Shown here piece after piece: positions 36,872 through 44,631 of a stretch of DNA of 64,000 nucleotides. Positions within the stretch are counted from its first letter, which is position 1. Each line of letters starts with the position of its first letter. The notes beneath the pieces are model-generated. The model made no database searches. It had not been told where the DNA came from and saw only the letters and a list, made by a program, of their open reading frames with translations. Origin of the DNA: Lachnospiraceae bacterium AC2012. Its GTDB lineage: Bacteria; Bacillota; Clostridia; Lachnospirales; Lachnospiraceae. Both the position numbers and the translations under genes were made by a program. The stretch is taken from the NCBI GenBank assembly GCA_000702525.1, contig JNIN01000001.1, positions 496,001 to 560,000 of the forward strand, read 5' to 3'.

Positions 36872-38063
36872 AACGCTTGTTTTTACAAAGATGCAATACA
36901 AGGAGAAATTCCTTGAAATAGATGGTGTGATTGAAAACTCGAAATTTACCTATTTGCATGTTTCTGATTTGGACCAGACGTCCTACGTTGGAAATGTTTA
37001 TGTTGCGAAGGTTATTAATATTGTGCCGACGATTCAAGGTGCATTTGTGAAGTTCCGTGAGGATGAGAAGGCGTTTTTGCCATTGGATCCGCGGGATCAT
37101 TTCCTGTATACAAAAAAGGTTGGAAATCCGGATAAATTAAATCAGGGAGATGAGATTCTTATTCAGATTATTGCGGATCCGCTGAAGACAAAGGATGCCA
37201 AGGCAACGGCAGATATTTCTCTGCAGACAGACCATGTGGTGCTTACAACGGGGAATCCGAAGAAGGGCGCATCGAAGAAACTCCCGTATACGGAGAGAGT
37301 CAGATTAAAGGAATTTTTGGAAGCGTATCAAGAGGAACCGTTTGGAATCATTTTAAGAACGAATTGTAATGGTTGTGATACGGATGTATTGCGTGAGGAG
37401 ATTTCGGAATTAAAGAGCCAGTATGAGTTGCTTCTAACAAGGGGACAGCACGCTGTTTGTTATTCTCACTTATATAGTGAGACAAGCCATAGAATCTCCC
37501 TATTGAAGCATTATAGTGGGATTTCAGATGAGATTTCTGTTTTGACGGATCAGGAAAATATTTATCAGGAAGTATTGGATTATATTGAGGGTCATAAACA
37601 CTATCTGGACTTAAAGAATCGCGTAACGCTTTATCAGGACTCACCGAATTTATTTAAATTGTATTCCGTTTCGGAATGTTTGGATAAATTATTGCAAAAG
37701 AGAGCCTGGATGAAGCATGGTGGGTATCTTGTGATTGAGGAGACGGAAGCGATGAATGTTGTGGATGTAAATTCAGGCAAAGATACAAGAAAGAAGCCAA
37801 AACCAGATGAGATTTTACGCATTAATAAAGAGGCCGCGGATAAATTGATGGAGCAAATGCGACTTCGCGAATTATCTGGTATGATTTTGGTAGATTTTAT
37901 TAATATGTCCTCGGAAGAACATAGAGAAGAATTGCTCTCCTATATGAAAGGACGATGTAAAGAGGATTTTAATAAAGTTCGAATTGTCGATTATACAAAA
38001 CTTGGGCTGGTAGAGATTACGAGGGAGAAAAAATTCCCTTCGTTAAAACAGCTGTTGACTTAA
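36858..38063 (+). CDS. rng: Ribonuclease E/G family protein, short form
   Basis: Starting at the ATG at 36858 (GGAG 9 bases upstream) the protein has 401 residues. An S1 domain (about 30-115: YVGNVYVAKVINIVP) precedes the RNase E/G catalytic domain with the metal-binding VVDVNSGK and LSGMILVDFINM. It ends at FPSLKQLLT, so the CPxC zinc-link that usually follows in RNase E/G is absent. That link helps tetramer formation in E. coli; here dimers or another interface must serve. The -35 of the rplU promoter overlaps its last codons. Confidence 0.9.
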   Translation: MTSSKTLVFTKMQYKEKFLEIDGVIENSKFTYLHVSDLDQTSYVGNVYVAKVINIVPTIQGAFVKFREDEKAFLPLDPRDHFLYTKKVGNPDKLNQGDEILIQIIADPLKTKDAKATADISLQTDHVVLTTGNPKKGASKKLPYTERVRLKEFLEAYQEEPFGIILRTNCNGCDTDVLREEISELKSQYELLLTRGQHAVCYSHLYSETSHRISLLKHYSGISDEISVLTDQENIYQEVLDYIEGHKHYLDLKNRVTLYQDSPNLFKLYSVSECLDKLLQKRAWMKHGGYLVIEETEAMNVVDVNSGKDTRKKPKPDEILRINKEAADKLMEQMRLRELSGMILVDFINMSSEEHREELLSYMKGRCKEDFNKVRIVDYTKLGLVEITREKKFPSLKQLLT

Positions 38064-38083
38064 CGTGTAATTCATGATAATAT
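38055..38083 (+). promoter_or_regulatory. Promoter for rplU-rpmA-obg operon
   Basis: TTGACT at 38055-38060 lies in the last codons of rng; a 17-base spacer and TAATAT at 38078-38083 follow. Transcription would start near 38090 and read the L21 leader. Confidence 0.8.
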
Positions 38084-38087
38084 ACTT

Positions 38088-38160
38088 GAGTATGCCGCAC
38101 AGTGAGGCTAGAAGTCTGTCCACAGTGGATAGCGCCGTAACTGGCGAGTAATGATAATAG
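38088..38160 (+). ncRNA. Ribosomal protein L21 leader
   Basis: The untranslated stretch between the promoter and rplU contains CCGCACAGTGAGG and a downstream CGCCGTAACTGGCG hairpin, the features of the Firmicutes L21 leader RNA. It is thought to bind L21 and limit expression of its own operon. The boundaries are approximate. Confidence 0.7.
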
Positions 38161-38170
38161 GAGGTGCCAT

Positions 38171-38479
38171 ATGTACGCAATTATAGCAACAGGTGGTAAG
38201 CAGTACAAAGTAGCTGAAGGCGATATCATTACCATTGAAAAGCTTGGTGTTGAAGCTGGTGAAAAGGTAACTTTTGATCAGGTATTAGCAGTAAGCGATA
38301 ACGGTCTTAAGGTTGGAAACCCTACCGTAGATGGTGCAACAGTTGAAGCTTCTGTTCTTCGTGAAGGCAGAGCTAAAAAGGTTATTGTCTACAAGTACAA
38401 GAGAAAGACCGGCTATCACAAGAAGAATGGTCATAGACAGTCATTCACACAGGTTAAGATTGAAAAGATCAACGCATAA
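38171..38479 (+). CDS. rplU: 50S ribosomal protein L21
   Basis: The 102-residue protein starts [14 protein letters not shown], the L21 signature, and ends with [21 protein letters not shown]. It binds 23S rRNA. AGGAGG precedes the ATG by 6 bases. It is the first gene of the standard rplU-prp-rpmA-obg cluster and sits behind the L21 leader. Confidence 0.97.
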   Translation: MYAIIATGGKQYKVAEGDIITIEKLGVEAGEKVTFDQVLAVSDNGLKVGNPTVDGATVEASVLREGRAKKVIVYKYKRKTGYHKKNGHRQSFTQVKIEKINA

Positions 38480-38495
38480 GATATAGGGTGATGAC

Positions 38496-38822
38496 ATGAT
38501 CTCTGTATCGATTGAAAAACAAGAGCAGCAATACAAACGGATTCGTTGTAGCGGCCACGCCGGTTACGATGAATATGGAAAAGATATTGTATGTGCAGCG
38601 GTTTCTGTATTGGTCATTAATACTATCAATTCTATTGATACTTTTACAGATGACACATATTCTGTTGATTCCGATGAAGAGTCCGGTATGATCGATTTTC
38701 GATTCACTGGTTCAGTTTCTGATCAGAGTAATCTCTTGATCGATTCATTGGTGCTCGGTCTTAATGAAATACAGAAACAGTACGGAAAAGAGTACTTTGA
38801 TTTTACCAATGAGGAGGTGTAG
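38496..38822 (+). CDS. prp: Ribosomal-processing cysteine protease Prp
   Basis: The 108-residue DUF464 protein contains [22 protein letters not shown], with the catalytic His and Cys of Prp. In Staphylococcus this enzyme removes the N-terminal extension of L27, and the matching extension is present in the next gene. The ribosome site of rpmA overlaps the last codons of this gene, keeping protease and substrate coupled. Confidence 0.93.
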   Translation: MISVSIEKQEQQYKRIRCSGHAGYDEYGKDIVCAAVSVLVINTINSIDTFTDDTYSVDSDEESGMIDFRFTGSVSDQSNLLIDSLVLGLNEIQKQYGKEYFDFTNEEV

Positions 38823-38827
38823 AAGGC

Positions 38828-39118
38828 ATGATGAAGTTAAACCTTCAGTTTTTCGCTCATAAGAAGGGAATGGGTTCTACTAAGAACGGTAGAGATTCCG
38901 AATCTAAGAGATTAGGTGCTAAAAGAGCAGACGGTCAGTTCGTTAAGGCTGGCAACATTTTATATAAGCAGCGCGGAACTAGAATCCATCCAGGTGTAAA
39001 TGTTGGTAAGGGTGGCGATGACACATTATTCGCATTAACAGATGGTATTTTAAGATTCGAAAGAAAAGGAAGAGACAAGAAAGTTGCTTCCGTATATCCA
39101 GTAGCAAGCGAAAACTAA
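38828..39118 (+). CDS. rpmA: 50S ribosomal protein L27 with cleavable N-terminal extension
   Basis: The 96-residue protein begins [16 protein letters not shown], where LNLQFFA is the Prp recognition and cleavage sequence of Firmicutes L27 and mature L27 starts at AHKKG. The rest ([18 protein letters not shown]) is ordinary L27, which reaches the peptidyl-transferase centre. The extension must be removed for ribosome function in S. aureus, and presence of prp directly upstream implies the same here. A terminator-like hairpin follows the stop. Confidence 0.97.
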   Translation: MMKLNLQFFAHKKGMGSTKNGRDSESKRLGAKRADGQFVKAGNILYKQRGTRIHPGVNVGKGGDDTLFALTDGILRFERKGRDKKVASVYPVASEN

Positions 39119-39130
39119 AATGTTACTTTA

Positions 39131-39160
39131 AGGGGGTCGGCTAACGTCGACCTCTTTTCT
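39131..39160 (+). terminator. Intrinsic terminator between rpmA and obgE
   Basis: AGGGGGTCG pairs with CGACCTCTT (two G-T pairs) around GCTAACGT, followed by TTCT; the T run is short. It lies inside the operon, 32 bases before the obgE start, and may lower expression of the downstream genes relative to the ribosomal proteins. Confidence 0.6.
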
Positions 39161-39191
39161 TATATATATAGATTATAAAGTAGGTGGTAAT

Positions 39192-40478
39192 ATGGCATTT
39201 GCAGATCGTGCAAGAATCATAATTAAATCGGGAAAAGGCGGAAATGGTCATGTCAGCTTCCGCAGAGAGAAATATGTTCCGAACGGTGGTCCAGATGGCG
39301 GTGACGGCGGAAAAGGTGGCGATGTTATCTTTGAAGTAGATAAGGGTATCAATACACTTTCTGATTTTCGTCATAGAAGAAAATTCGAGGCAGAATCTGG
39401 TGCTGAAGGCGGAAAGAAGAACATGCATGGAAAAAACGGTCAGGATCTGATTCTGAAAGTTCCAGAAGGTACTGTTGTTACAGAAGTGACAACCGGTAAA
39501 GTTGTATGTGACATGTCAGGTGATAATACACGTGTGGTAGTTCTGCATGGTGGTAAGGGTGGATTAGGAAATATGCACTTTGCAACACCAACAATGCAGG
39601 CTCCAAAATATGCAAAACCAGGTGGAGATGCAATTGAATTAGAAGTTCAATTAGAGCTGAAAGTCATTGCGGATGTTGGTCTGGTTGGTTTCCCTAATGT
39701 TGGAAAGTCAACATTTCTTTCAAGAGTAACAAATGCGGATCCAAAGATTGCAAATTATCACTTTACTACATTATCTCCAAACCTCGGAGTGGTAGACTTA
39801 GATGGGGCAAATGGATTTGTTATTGCAGATATTCCTGGTCTGATCGAAGGTGCTTCCGAAGGAATTGGTCTTGGGCATGAATTTTTACGTCATATTGAAC
39901 GTACTAAGGTGCTGCTCCATATTGTTGATGCAGCTTCTGTAGAAGGTAGAGATCCTGTAGAGGACATCAAGTCCATCAATCAGGAATTAGAAAAATATGA
40001 CGCTAATATATTGAAAAAACCAATGATTATTGCAGCAAATAAGTTGGATGTTTGCCCGGATAGAGAAGAAGAGATTTTATCTGATCTTCGTAAGGCATTT
40101 CCAGATGCAAATATTAAAATCTTTGGTATTTCTGCAGTTTCCGGTAAGGGTGTAAAGGAACTCCTCTATGCGCTTTCTGAAGAACTGAAGAACTTTACAG
40201 ATGAGCCAACCGTATATGATGCAGAATTTGATACAGAGATGTTGAATCCTGAATCCCAGGATATTACGATTGAAGTTGATAAAGACGGTACATATGTTGT
40301 AGAAGGCGAAAAAATTGCAAAGATGCTTGGATATACAAATCTTGAATCTGAGAAGGGATTCTTATTCTTCCAGAATTTCCTTAAGACACAGGGCATCTTA
40401 GAGAAACTTGAAAACATGGGTATTGAAGAAGGTGATATCGTATCTATTTACGGTTTAACTTTCGAATACTTTAAGTAA
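39192..40478 (+). CDS. obgE: GTPase Obg
   Basis: The 428-residue protein has the glycine-rich Obg domain (about 1-158: GKGGNGHVSFRREKYVPNGGPDGG), a GTPase domain with P-loop GFPNVGKST and DIPGLIEGA, NKLD, and a C-terminal OCT domain (about 350-428). Obg couples GTP level to ribosome assembly and stress. AGGTGG precedes the ATG. It follows rpmA, the usual order. Confidence 0.97.
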   Translation: MAFADRARIIIKSGKGGNGHVSFRREKYVPNGGPDGGDGGKGGDVIFEVDKGINTLSDFRHRRKFEAESGAEGGKKNMHGKNGQDLILKVPEGTVVTEVTTGKVVCDMSGDNTRVVVLHGGKGGLGNMHFATPTMQAPKYAKPGGDAIELEVQLELKVIADVGLVGFPNVGKSTFLSRVTNADPKIANYHFTTLSPNLGVVDLDGANGFVIADIPGLIEGASEGIGLGHEFLRHIERTKVLLHIVDAASVEGRDPVEDIKSINQELEKYDANILKKPMIIAANKLDVCPDREEEILSDLRKAFPDANIKIFGISAVSGKGVKELLYALSEELKNFTDEPTVYDAEFDTEMLNPESQDITIEVDKDGTYVVEGEKIAKMLGYTNLESEKGFLFFQNFLKTQGILEKLENMGIEEGDIVSIYGLTFEYFK

Positions 40479-40492
40479 AAGGGGTCAAAGAA

Positions 40493-40780
40493 ATGACAAA
40501 TAAACAGAGAGCATATTTAAGTGGTTTAGCAAGTACAATGAGTCCGATTTTTCAGATTGGTAAATCCTCTTTAACACCAGAAATCGTTTCTGCAGTTGCA
40601 GAGGCGCTTGAAAAAAGAGAATTAATCAAAATTTCCGTTCTTAAGAATTGCTTTGATGATCCAAGAGAAATCGCAGAAGTTCTTGCGGAGAGAACAAGAT
40701 CACAGGTTGTTCGTGTGATTGGTAAGAAGATTATTCTTTATAAGCCAGCAAAGAAGCCGGTTATCGTATTACCAGACTAA
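40493..40780 (+). CDS. yhbY: YhbY-type RNA-binding (CRM domain) protein
   Basis: The 95-residue protein is a single CRM/KH-like domain with SPIFQIGKSSLTPEIV and ALEKRELIKI, followed by VLAERTRSQVVRVIGKKIILYK. YhbY homologues associate with pre-50S particles. It sits between obg and nadD, its standard place in Firmicutes. RBS AAGGGG lies upstream. Confidence 0.93.
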   Translation: MTNKQRAYLSGLASTMSPIFQIGKSSLTPEIVSAVAEALEKRELIKISVLKNCFDDPREIAEVLAERTRSQVVRVIGKKIILYKPAKKPVIVLPD

Positions 40781-40812
40781 ATGATTACGAAATAGAGATT
40801 GAGAAGGCGAAC

Positions 40813-42048
40813 ATGAGTAGAATAGGATTATTAGGTGGTACATTTAACCCGATACATAAGGGACATATAGCGATGGCGAAGGCCGCGATGGAAGGCATGC
40901 TTTTGGATGAGGTATGGCTTCTGCCGTCGGGCACGCCACCACATAAGGAGATATTGGATGATATTTCATCCTATGACAGATTTCAGATGTGTGAGCTAGC
41001 GGTATCGCAAGAGGAGCATCTTGTTGTAAAAGATTTTGAACAATATTGTCTCCTGCCTAATTTCTCTTATAAAACGCTTGCCTATTTGCATAAGACATAT
41101 GAGCAGCACCAGTTCTTTTTTATCATTGGTGATGATAGCTTACGTTATTTTCATGAGTGGGTTCATCCGGAATGGATCGTGAAATATGCAGATATCGTTG
41201 TAATTAATCGAAATGCGCTTGAGAAAGATGCACCGAGCGGTTCTATTTCTAATGATTTTGACCTGCAGTCGGTACTGGAGATTCAAAAGAAGAGGGTTCC
41301 GGGACAGTATACGATTGTCGATATGGATCCGGTAGATATCTCTTCCAGCGAGATTCGTGCGCGATTGCTGCAGGGGGAAGAGACGGATTGGCTGAATCCG
41401 GATGTCGTTCAGTATATTCGGGAGCATCGTTTGTATCAGAAAAAAGAAACCATCGATATGCGCCCAATTATGGAAGATATTAAAAGAAATGTTAAGGCTT
41501 CCAGATATTTACATATCCTTGGCGTCATGGATACAGCAGCTAATTTGGCTATGCGTTATTCCTATCCGGTGGAAGTTGCAAGACTGGCGGGTTTGCTCCA
41601 TGATTGCACGAAGCATATGAATGCAGAAGACCAACTGCAGTATTGCAAGGAGCATGGATTATCTGTAACGGAAGGTGAAAAGAAAGCGCCTCAGTTATTG
41701 CATTCGAAAACAGGAGCGGTGTTCGCAAAAGAGAATTATGGTATTCAGGATCCGGAAATACTACATGCAATTGAAGTTCATACGACGGGATGCAGGGAGA
41801 TGTCTCTACTGGATAAAATTGTATTTATTGCGGATTATATTGAGCCATCCAGGGATAAAGCACCTAGATTGAAAGAGATTCGTGCAGTTTCTTATGTAGA
41901 TTTAGATCTTGCCATGGCGATGATTCTTTCGGATACGATAAATTATTTAAAGAACAATCATAAGAGCATGGATTCTGGTACGCTTGAGACATATGATTAT
42001 TATAAGGATGTTTTGACAAGACGTGGACAGGATTTGACGTTGTTATAA
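40813..42048 (+). CDS. nadD: Fusion of nicotinate-nucleotide adenylyltransferase NadD and HD hydrolase YqeK
   Basis: The 411-residue protein has two domains that are separate genes in Bacillus. Residues 1-205 are NadD, with LLGGTFNPIHKGH at 6-18 and SSSEIRARLLQG; it makes nicotinate adenine dinucleotide for NAD synthesis. Residues 215-405 are an HD domain of the YqeK type (RLAGLLHDCTKHM, HSKTGA, FIADYIEPSRDK), which hydrolyses diadenosine tetraphosphate symmetrically in homologues. The joined order matches the separate Bacillus order nadD-yqeK-rsfS. Confidence 0.92.
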   Translation: MSRIGLLGGTFNPIHKGHIAMAKAAMEGMLLDEVWLLPSGTPPHKEILDDISSYDRFQMCELAVSQEEHLVVKDFEQYCLLPNFSYKTLAYLHKTYEQHQFFFIIGDDSLRYFHEWVHPEWIVKYADIVVINRNALEKDAPSGSISNDFDLQSVLEIQKKRVPGQYTIVDMDPVDISSSEIRARLLQGEETDWLNPDVVQYIREHRLYQKKETIDMRPIMEDIKRNVKASRYLHILGVMDTAANLAMRYSYPVEVARLAGLLHDCTKHMNAEDQLQYCKEHGLSVTEGEKKAPQLLHSKTGAVFAKENYGIQDPEILHAIEVHTTGCREMSLLDKIVFIADYIEPSRDKAPRLKEIRAVSYVDLDLAMAMILSDTINYLKNNHKSMDSGTLETYDYYKDVLTRRGQDLTLL

Positions 42049-42060
42049 AGGAGATTAACT

Positions 42061-42408
42061 TTGGATATTAAAGAATTAGTAAAAGATATTTATAATGGAT
42101 TAGATGATAAGAAAGCGGAAGATATCACGATTTTAGATATCAGTGAAATCTCTGTAATGGCTGATTATTTTATCATTGCAAATGCTTCTAGTTCTCCACA
42201 GATGAGTGCGATGAAGAATGAAGTAGAGAATGCAATGGCAAAGCATGGTATCAATGCAAAGCACGTGGAAGGTGGAAATAACAGTTCTTGGGTTTTGATT
42301 GATTTTGAAGATATTGTGGTTCATCTGTTCTCAGGTGAGGACCGTGAATTCTATAATCTTGAGAGAATTTGGCAGGATGGAAAAGAAGTTTCTGTAGAGG
42401 AACTGTAA
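42061..42408 (+). CDS. rsfS: Ribosome silencing factor RsfS
   Basis: The 115-residue protein is of the RsfS/Iojap family: DISEISVMADYFIIANASS at about 24-42, and WVLIDFEDIVVHLFSGEDREFYNLE at the C-terminus. It binds L14 of the 50S subunit and blocks joining in starvation. The start is TTG at 42061 with AAAGGAG 7 bases upstream. It follows the nadD-yqeK fusion by 12 bases and ends the operon before a strong terminator. Confidence 0.94.
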   Translation: MDIKELVKDIYNGLDDKKAEDITILDISEISVMADYFIIANASSSPQMSAMKNEVENAMAKHGINAKHVEGGNNSSWVLIDFEDIVVHLFSGEDREFYNLERIWQDGKEVSVEEL

Positions 42409-42438
42409 TTCTTGCGATTATAAAATTGATATTTAAGC

Positions 42439-42495
42439 AAAAAGAGCTACATCGGTGTCTTTCGAATAGAAAGAACATCGTTGTAGCTCTTTTTT
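42439..42495. terminator. Bidirectional terminator between rsfS and lexA
   Basis: AAAAAGAGCTACA pairs with TGTAGCTCTTTTT, and the stem continues with small bulges to the GAATA loop, giving T runs on both strands. It lies between two convergent genes. Confidence 0.9.
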
Positions 42496-42518
42496 ATGCT
42501 ATTTGCATTCCTTTTATT

Positions 42519-43133
42519 TTAAAAGAATCTAAATGCACCAAACACTTTGCCGAGGATTTCGCAATCTGGAACAATAATCGGATCCATGTTGGAATTCTCA
42601 GGCTGAAGACGAATATGCCCATCTTCTTTATAAAATGTCTTAACGGTAGCGGAATCGTCGACTAAAGCAACTACCATATCACCGTTTCGAACATCAGTGG
42701 TTCGTTCTACCATGATGATATCACCATCAAGAATTCCTGCTTCAATCATACTTTCTCCTTTTACTTTTAACATAAAGGATTCTTGATTTGGCATATATTC
42801 TGCAGGGATAGGGAAGTAGTTATCAATATTTTGCACTGCAAGTAAAGGTGTTCCTGCAGCTACAGTTCCAACGAGAGGAACATTGACAACTTCTCTACGT
42901 GTCAGATTGAAATTATCATCTAAAATCTCAATTGCTCTAGGCTTAGTTGGATCTCGACGAATATAACCATTCTTTTCAAGTCTCTCTAAATGTGAAAAGA
43001 CAGAAGATGTTGATTTTAAATTTACAGCTTCGCAAATCTCTCGAACAGAAGGAGGATAACCCTTGTTAAGGATTTCTGATTTCATAAATTCGAGGATTTC
43101 TTTTTGCCTTTCGGATATTTTACCGTATGCCAT
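42519..43133 (-). CDS. lexA: SOS repressor LexA
   Basis: The 204-residue protein has an N-terminal winged helix (1-65, [21 protein letters not shown]) and a C-terminal serine peptidase domain. The self-cleavage site is Ala93-Gly94 in [10 protein letters not shown], with Ser128 (KGESM) and Lys165 (TVKTF) as the catalytic pair. AGGAGG lies before the ATG. It is transcribed away from a YneA-like LysM gene, the Bacillus arrangement, and LexA-like boxes fill the space between them. Confidence 0.97.
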   Translation of the reverse strand: MAYGKISERQKEILEFMKSEILNKGYPPSVREICEAVNLKSTSSVFSHLERLEKNGYIRRDPTKPRAIEILDDNFNLTRREVVNVPLVGTVAAGTPLLAVQNIDNYFPIPAEYMPNQESFMLKVKGESMIEAGILDGDIIMVERTTDVRNGDMVVALVDDSATVKTFYKEDGHIRLQPENSNMDPIIVPDCEILGKVFGAFRFF

Positions 43134-43170
43134 ATGACCTCCTATTCATTTACTAGTATGAACTATTTAC

Positions 43171-43198
43171 ATTATATCATACAAGTGTTCTGTGGCAA
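43171..43198 (-). promoter_or_regulatory. Promoter for lexA
   Basis: Read on the minus strand: TTGCCA (43198-43193), a 16-base spacer and TATAAT (43176-43171). The spacer contains GAACACTTGT, a partial LexA box. Confidence 0.7.
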
Positions 43199-43209
43199 AC
43201 AAATATTTG

Positions 43210-43223
43210 CGAAAATTTGTTCG
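43210..43223. promoter_or_regulatory. LexA-like box, upstream copy
   Basis: CGAAAATTTGTTCG resembles the Firmicutes LexA box (CGAAC N4 GTTYG), with an A in place of the final C of the left half. Confidence 0.5.
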
Positions 43224-43232
43224 ATAAAATGA

Positions 43233-43261
43233 TTGACAAACAGATGTTTGTGATTTACTAT
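43233..43261 (+). promoter_or_regulatory. Promoter for the YneA-like gene
   Basis: TTGACA at 43233-43238, a 17-base spacer and TACTAT at 43256-43261. The spacer carries CAAACAGATGTTTG (43237-43250), a degenerate LexA box. Confidence 0.65.
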
Positions 43262-43268
43262 AATTTCA

Positions 43269-43280
43269 GAACGAGTGTTC
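43269..43280. promoter_or_regulatory. LexA box at the start of transcription of the YneA-like gene
   Basis: GAACGAGTGTTC is a perfect GAAC-N4-GTTC box about 8 bases after the -10 element, well placed for repression. Confidence 0.75.
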
Positions 43281-43342
43281 GGAACATATGTATTGATTTA
43301 ATAGATGCTGTTAATTATGGATTTATAATGGGAGGAAGTAAA

Positions 43343-43666
43343 ATGCGTAGAAGTAGGGAAGTACGAAATAATTTATCCTTATCGGTTGTTGTTTTGTCAT
43401 TGGTGCTGGTGGTTGTTGTAATCCTTATAACATCTCATGCAATGATTTCAAAAGCAAAGGAGCAATATGCGGTTGAAAAGTTCTATCAGAGTTATGAAGT
43501 GCAGGATGGAGATAATCTTTGGGATATTGCAGCAGATTATTATAATGTCGAATGTGGAACGACTTCGGAATATATTGATGAGATTAAGAGCATGAATCAT
43601 TTGAGTGATGATACGATTCATGCTGGAGAACATATTGTAATTCCTTATTATGTAATCCAACAATAA
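43343..43666 (+). CDS. YneA-like SOS cell division inhibitor (LysM protein)
   Basis: The start is the ATG at 43343 with GGGAGG upstream; an in-frame ATG at 43217 lies inside the promoter region and is rejected. The product has 107 residues: a short basic N-terminus, one membrane segment at about 12-33 and a LysM domain at about 50-103 (YEVQDGDNLWDIAADYY). B. subtilis YneA, encoded divergently from lexA, holds up division in the SOS response; the arrangement and domain order are the same here. Adjacent LexA boxes support induction by DNA damage. Confidence 0.85.
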   Translation: MRRSREVRNNLSLSVVVLSLVLVVVVILITSHAMISKAKEQYAVEKFYQSYEVQDGDNLWDIAADYYNVECGTTSEYIDEIKSMNHLSDDTIHAGEHIVIPYYVIQQ

Positions 43667-43719
43667 AAGATGTCATCGATTTATTGGAAAAGAGAATAAA
43701 TGAACATAATATGCGAAAG

Positions 43720-43748
43720 TTGTATTTTTTTCTTAAACAATTTATACT
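43720..43748 (+). promoter_or_regulatory. Promoter for plsC-like gene
   Basis: TTGTAT at 43720-43725, a 17-base spacer containing a T run, and TATACT at 43743-43748. Confidence 0.65.
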
Positions 43749-43782
43749 ATTTACATAACGATCAAGGGAGAAATACATACGT

Positions 43783-44505
43783 ATGTTAAGATTTATCTAT
43801 GTAATACTGTTAAACCTATTTCGAGCGCCATATATCATTCCGCTTATGAGAAAGATGGCTAATCAGCCAGATAAATATAGTATGGAAGATCGATATGCTC
43901 TTGCAAAACGTGCAATTCAATATATGAAGAAGTCTGGAGATATAGAAACCGAAGTTTATGGTACAGAAAATTTACCAGAAGAAGGCGGTTATGTCATGTT
44001 TCCAAATCATCAGGGTAAGTATGATGCGTTGGGCATTATTTATGCGCATCAGAAACCATGTACTTTTGTTATGGATAAGATGAAGTCCTATACGTTTTTG
44101 GTTCGTGAAATCGTCGATTTGGTTGATGCAAAACGTTTAGAAATTCATAATGTTCGACAGGGTATGAAAATTATTAATGAGATGACGGAGGAAGTCCAAG
44201 CTGGAAAGAGATTTATTATCTTTTCAGAAGGCGGTTATCACAAAAATCGAAATCATGTGAAGGATTTTAAGCCAGGCAGCTTTAAATCGGCTGTTCGAGC
44301 AAAAGCGCCTATTGTTCCGGTGGCTTTGATTGATTCTTATAAACCATTTAATAGTTTGTGCTTCGGCAAAGTAAAAACAAAAGTTATTTTTCTGAAACCA
44401 TTATATTATGAAGACTATTGTGGTATGAAGACGGTTGAAATCGCAAAAGTTGTTCGTGATATGATTATTTCTAAGATGGAAGAATTTGGAGTAGATGCCT
44501 CATAA
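43783..44505 (+). CDS. plsC: 1-acyl-sn-glycerol-3-phosphate acyltransferase
   Basis: The 240-residue protein has the PlsC acyltransferase motif FPNHQGKYDALG (His76, Asp81), and FSEGGYHKNR stands in the place of the usual FPEGTR block. It acylates lysophosphatidate to phosphatidate at the membrane; the N-terminal hydrophobic stretch (about 1-20) supports membrane attachment. The altered second block could change acceptor use. It has its own promoter and appears single. A small hairpin covers its stop codon. Confidence 0.87.
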   Translation: MLRFIYVILLNLFRAPYIIPLMRKMANQPDKYSMEDRYALAKRAIQYMKKSGDIETEVYGTENLPEEGGYVMFPNHQGKYDALGIIYAHQKPCTFVMDKMKSYTFLVREIVDLVDAKRLEIHNVRQGMKIINEMTEEVQAGKRFIIFSEGGYHKNRNHVKDFKPGSFKSAVRAKAPIVPVALIDSYKPFNSLCFGKVKTKVIFLKPLYYEDYCGMKTVEIAKVVRDMIISKMEEFGVDAS

Positions 44506-44519
44506 GCTATATGAGTTTT
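44499..44519 (+). terminator. Weak terminator-like hairpin at the plsC stop
   Basis: CTCATA and TATGAG pair around AGCTA, followed by TTTT. The short 6-bp A/T-rich stem makes this uncertain. Confidence 0.4.
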
Positions 44520-44555
44520 CATTCCTAGGGATCGATGTAGGAGTGGGCTTATGAG

Positions 44556-44584
44556 TTGACGAGAAAGAGTGTATATTGTAAAAT
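44556..44584 (+). promoter_or_regulatory. Promoter for the XerS-like gene
   Basis: TTGACG at 44556-44561, a 17-base spacer and TAAAAT at 44579-44584; transcription would begin near 44591. Confidence 0.75.
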
Positions 44585-44588
44585 GTAA

Positions 44589-44618
44589 CTATCGGATAAA
44601 TATCTGTTTATCCGATAG
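44589..44618. repeat. Perfect 12-bp inverted repeat with 6-base centre before the xer gene
   Basis: CTATCGGATAAA (44589-44600) and TTTATCCGATAG (44607-44618) are exact complements around TATCTG. The repeat begins at the expected transcription start and ends next to AAAGGAG of the recombinase gene. Its size, two 11-12 bp arms and a 6-base centre, is that of a dif-type recombination site. It could also be an operator or a 5' mRNA hairpin. Confidence 0.85.
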
Positions 44619-44631
44619 AAAGGAGCGAATC

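Noticed and set aside
43217-43342. N-terminal extension of the LysM protein from an ATG at 43217
   Set aside because: The stretch contains the -35, the -10 and the LexA box, and a good GGGAGG site precedes the ATG at 43343.
43134-43342. Small RNA gene in the lexA intergenic region
   Set aside because: The space is accounted for by two promoters and LexA boxes; no independent terminator is seen.
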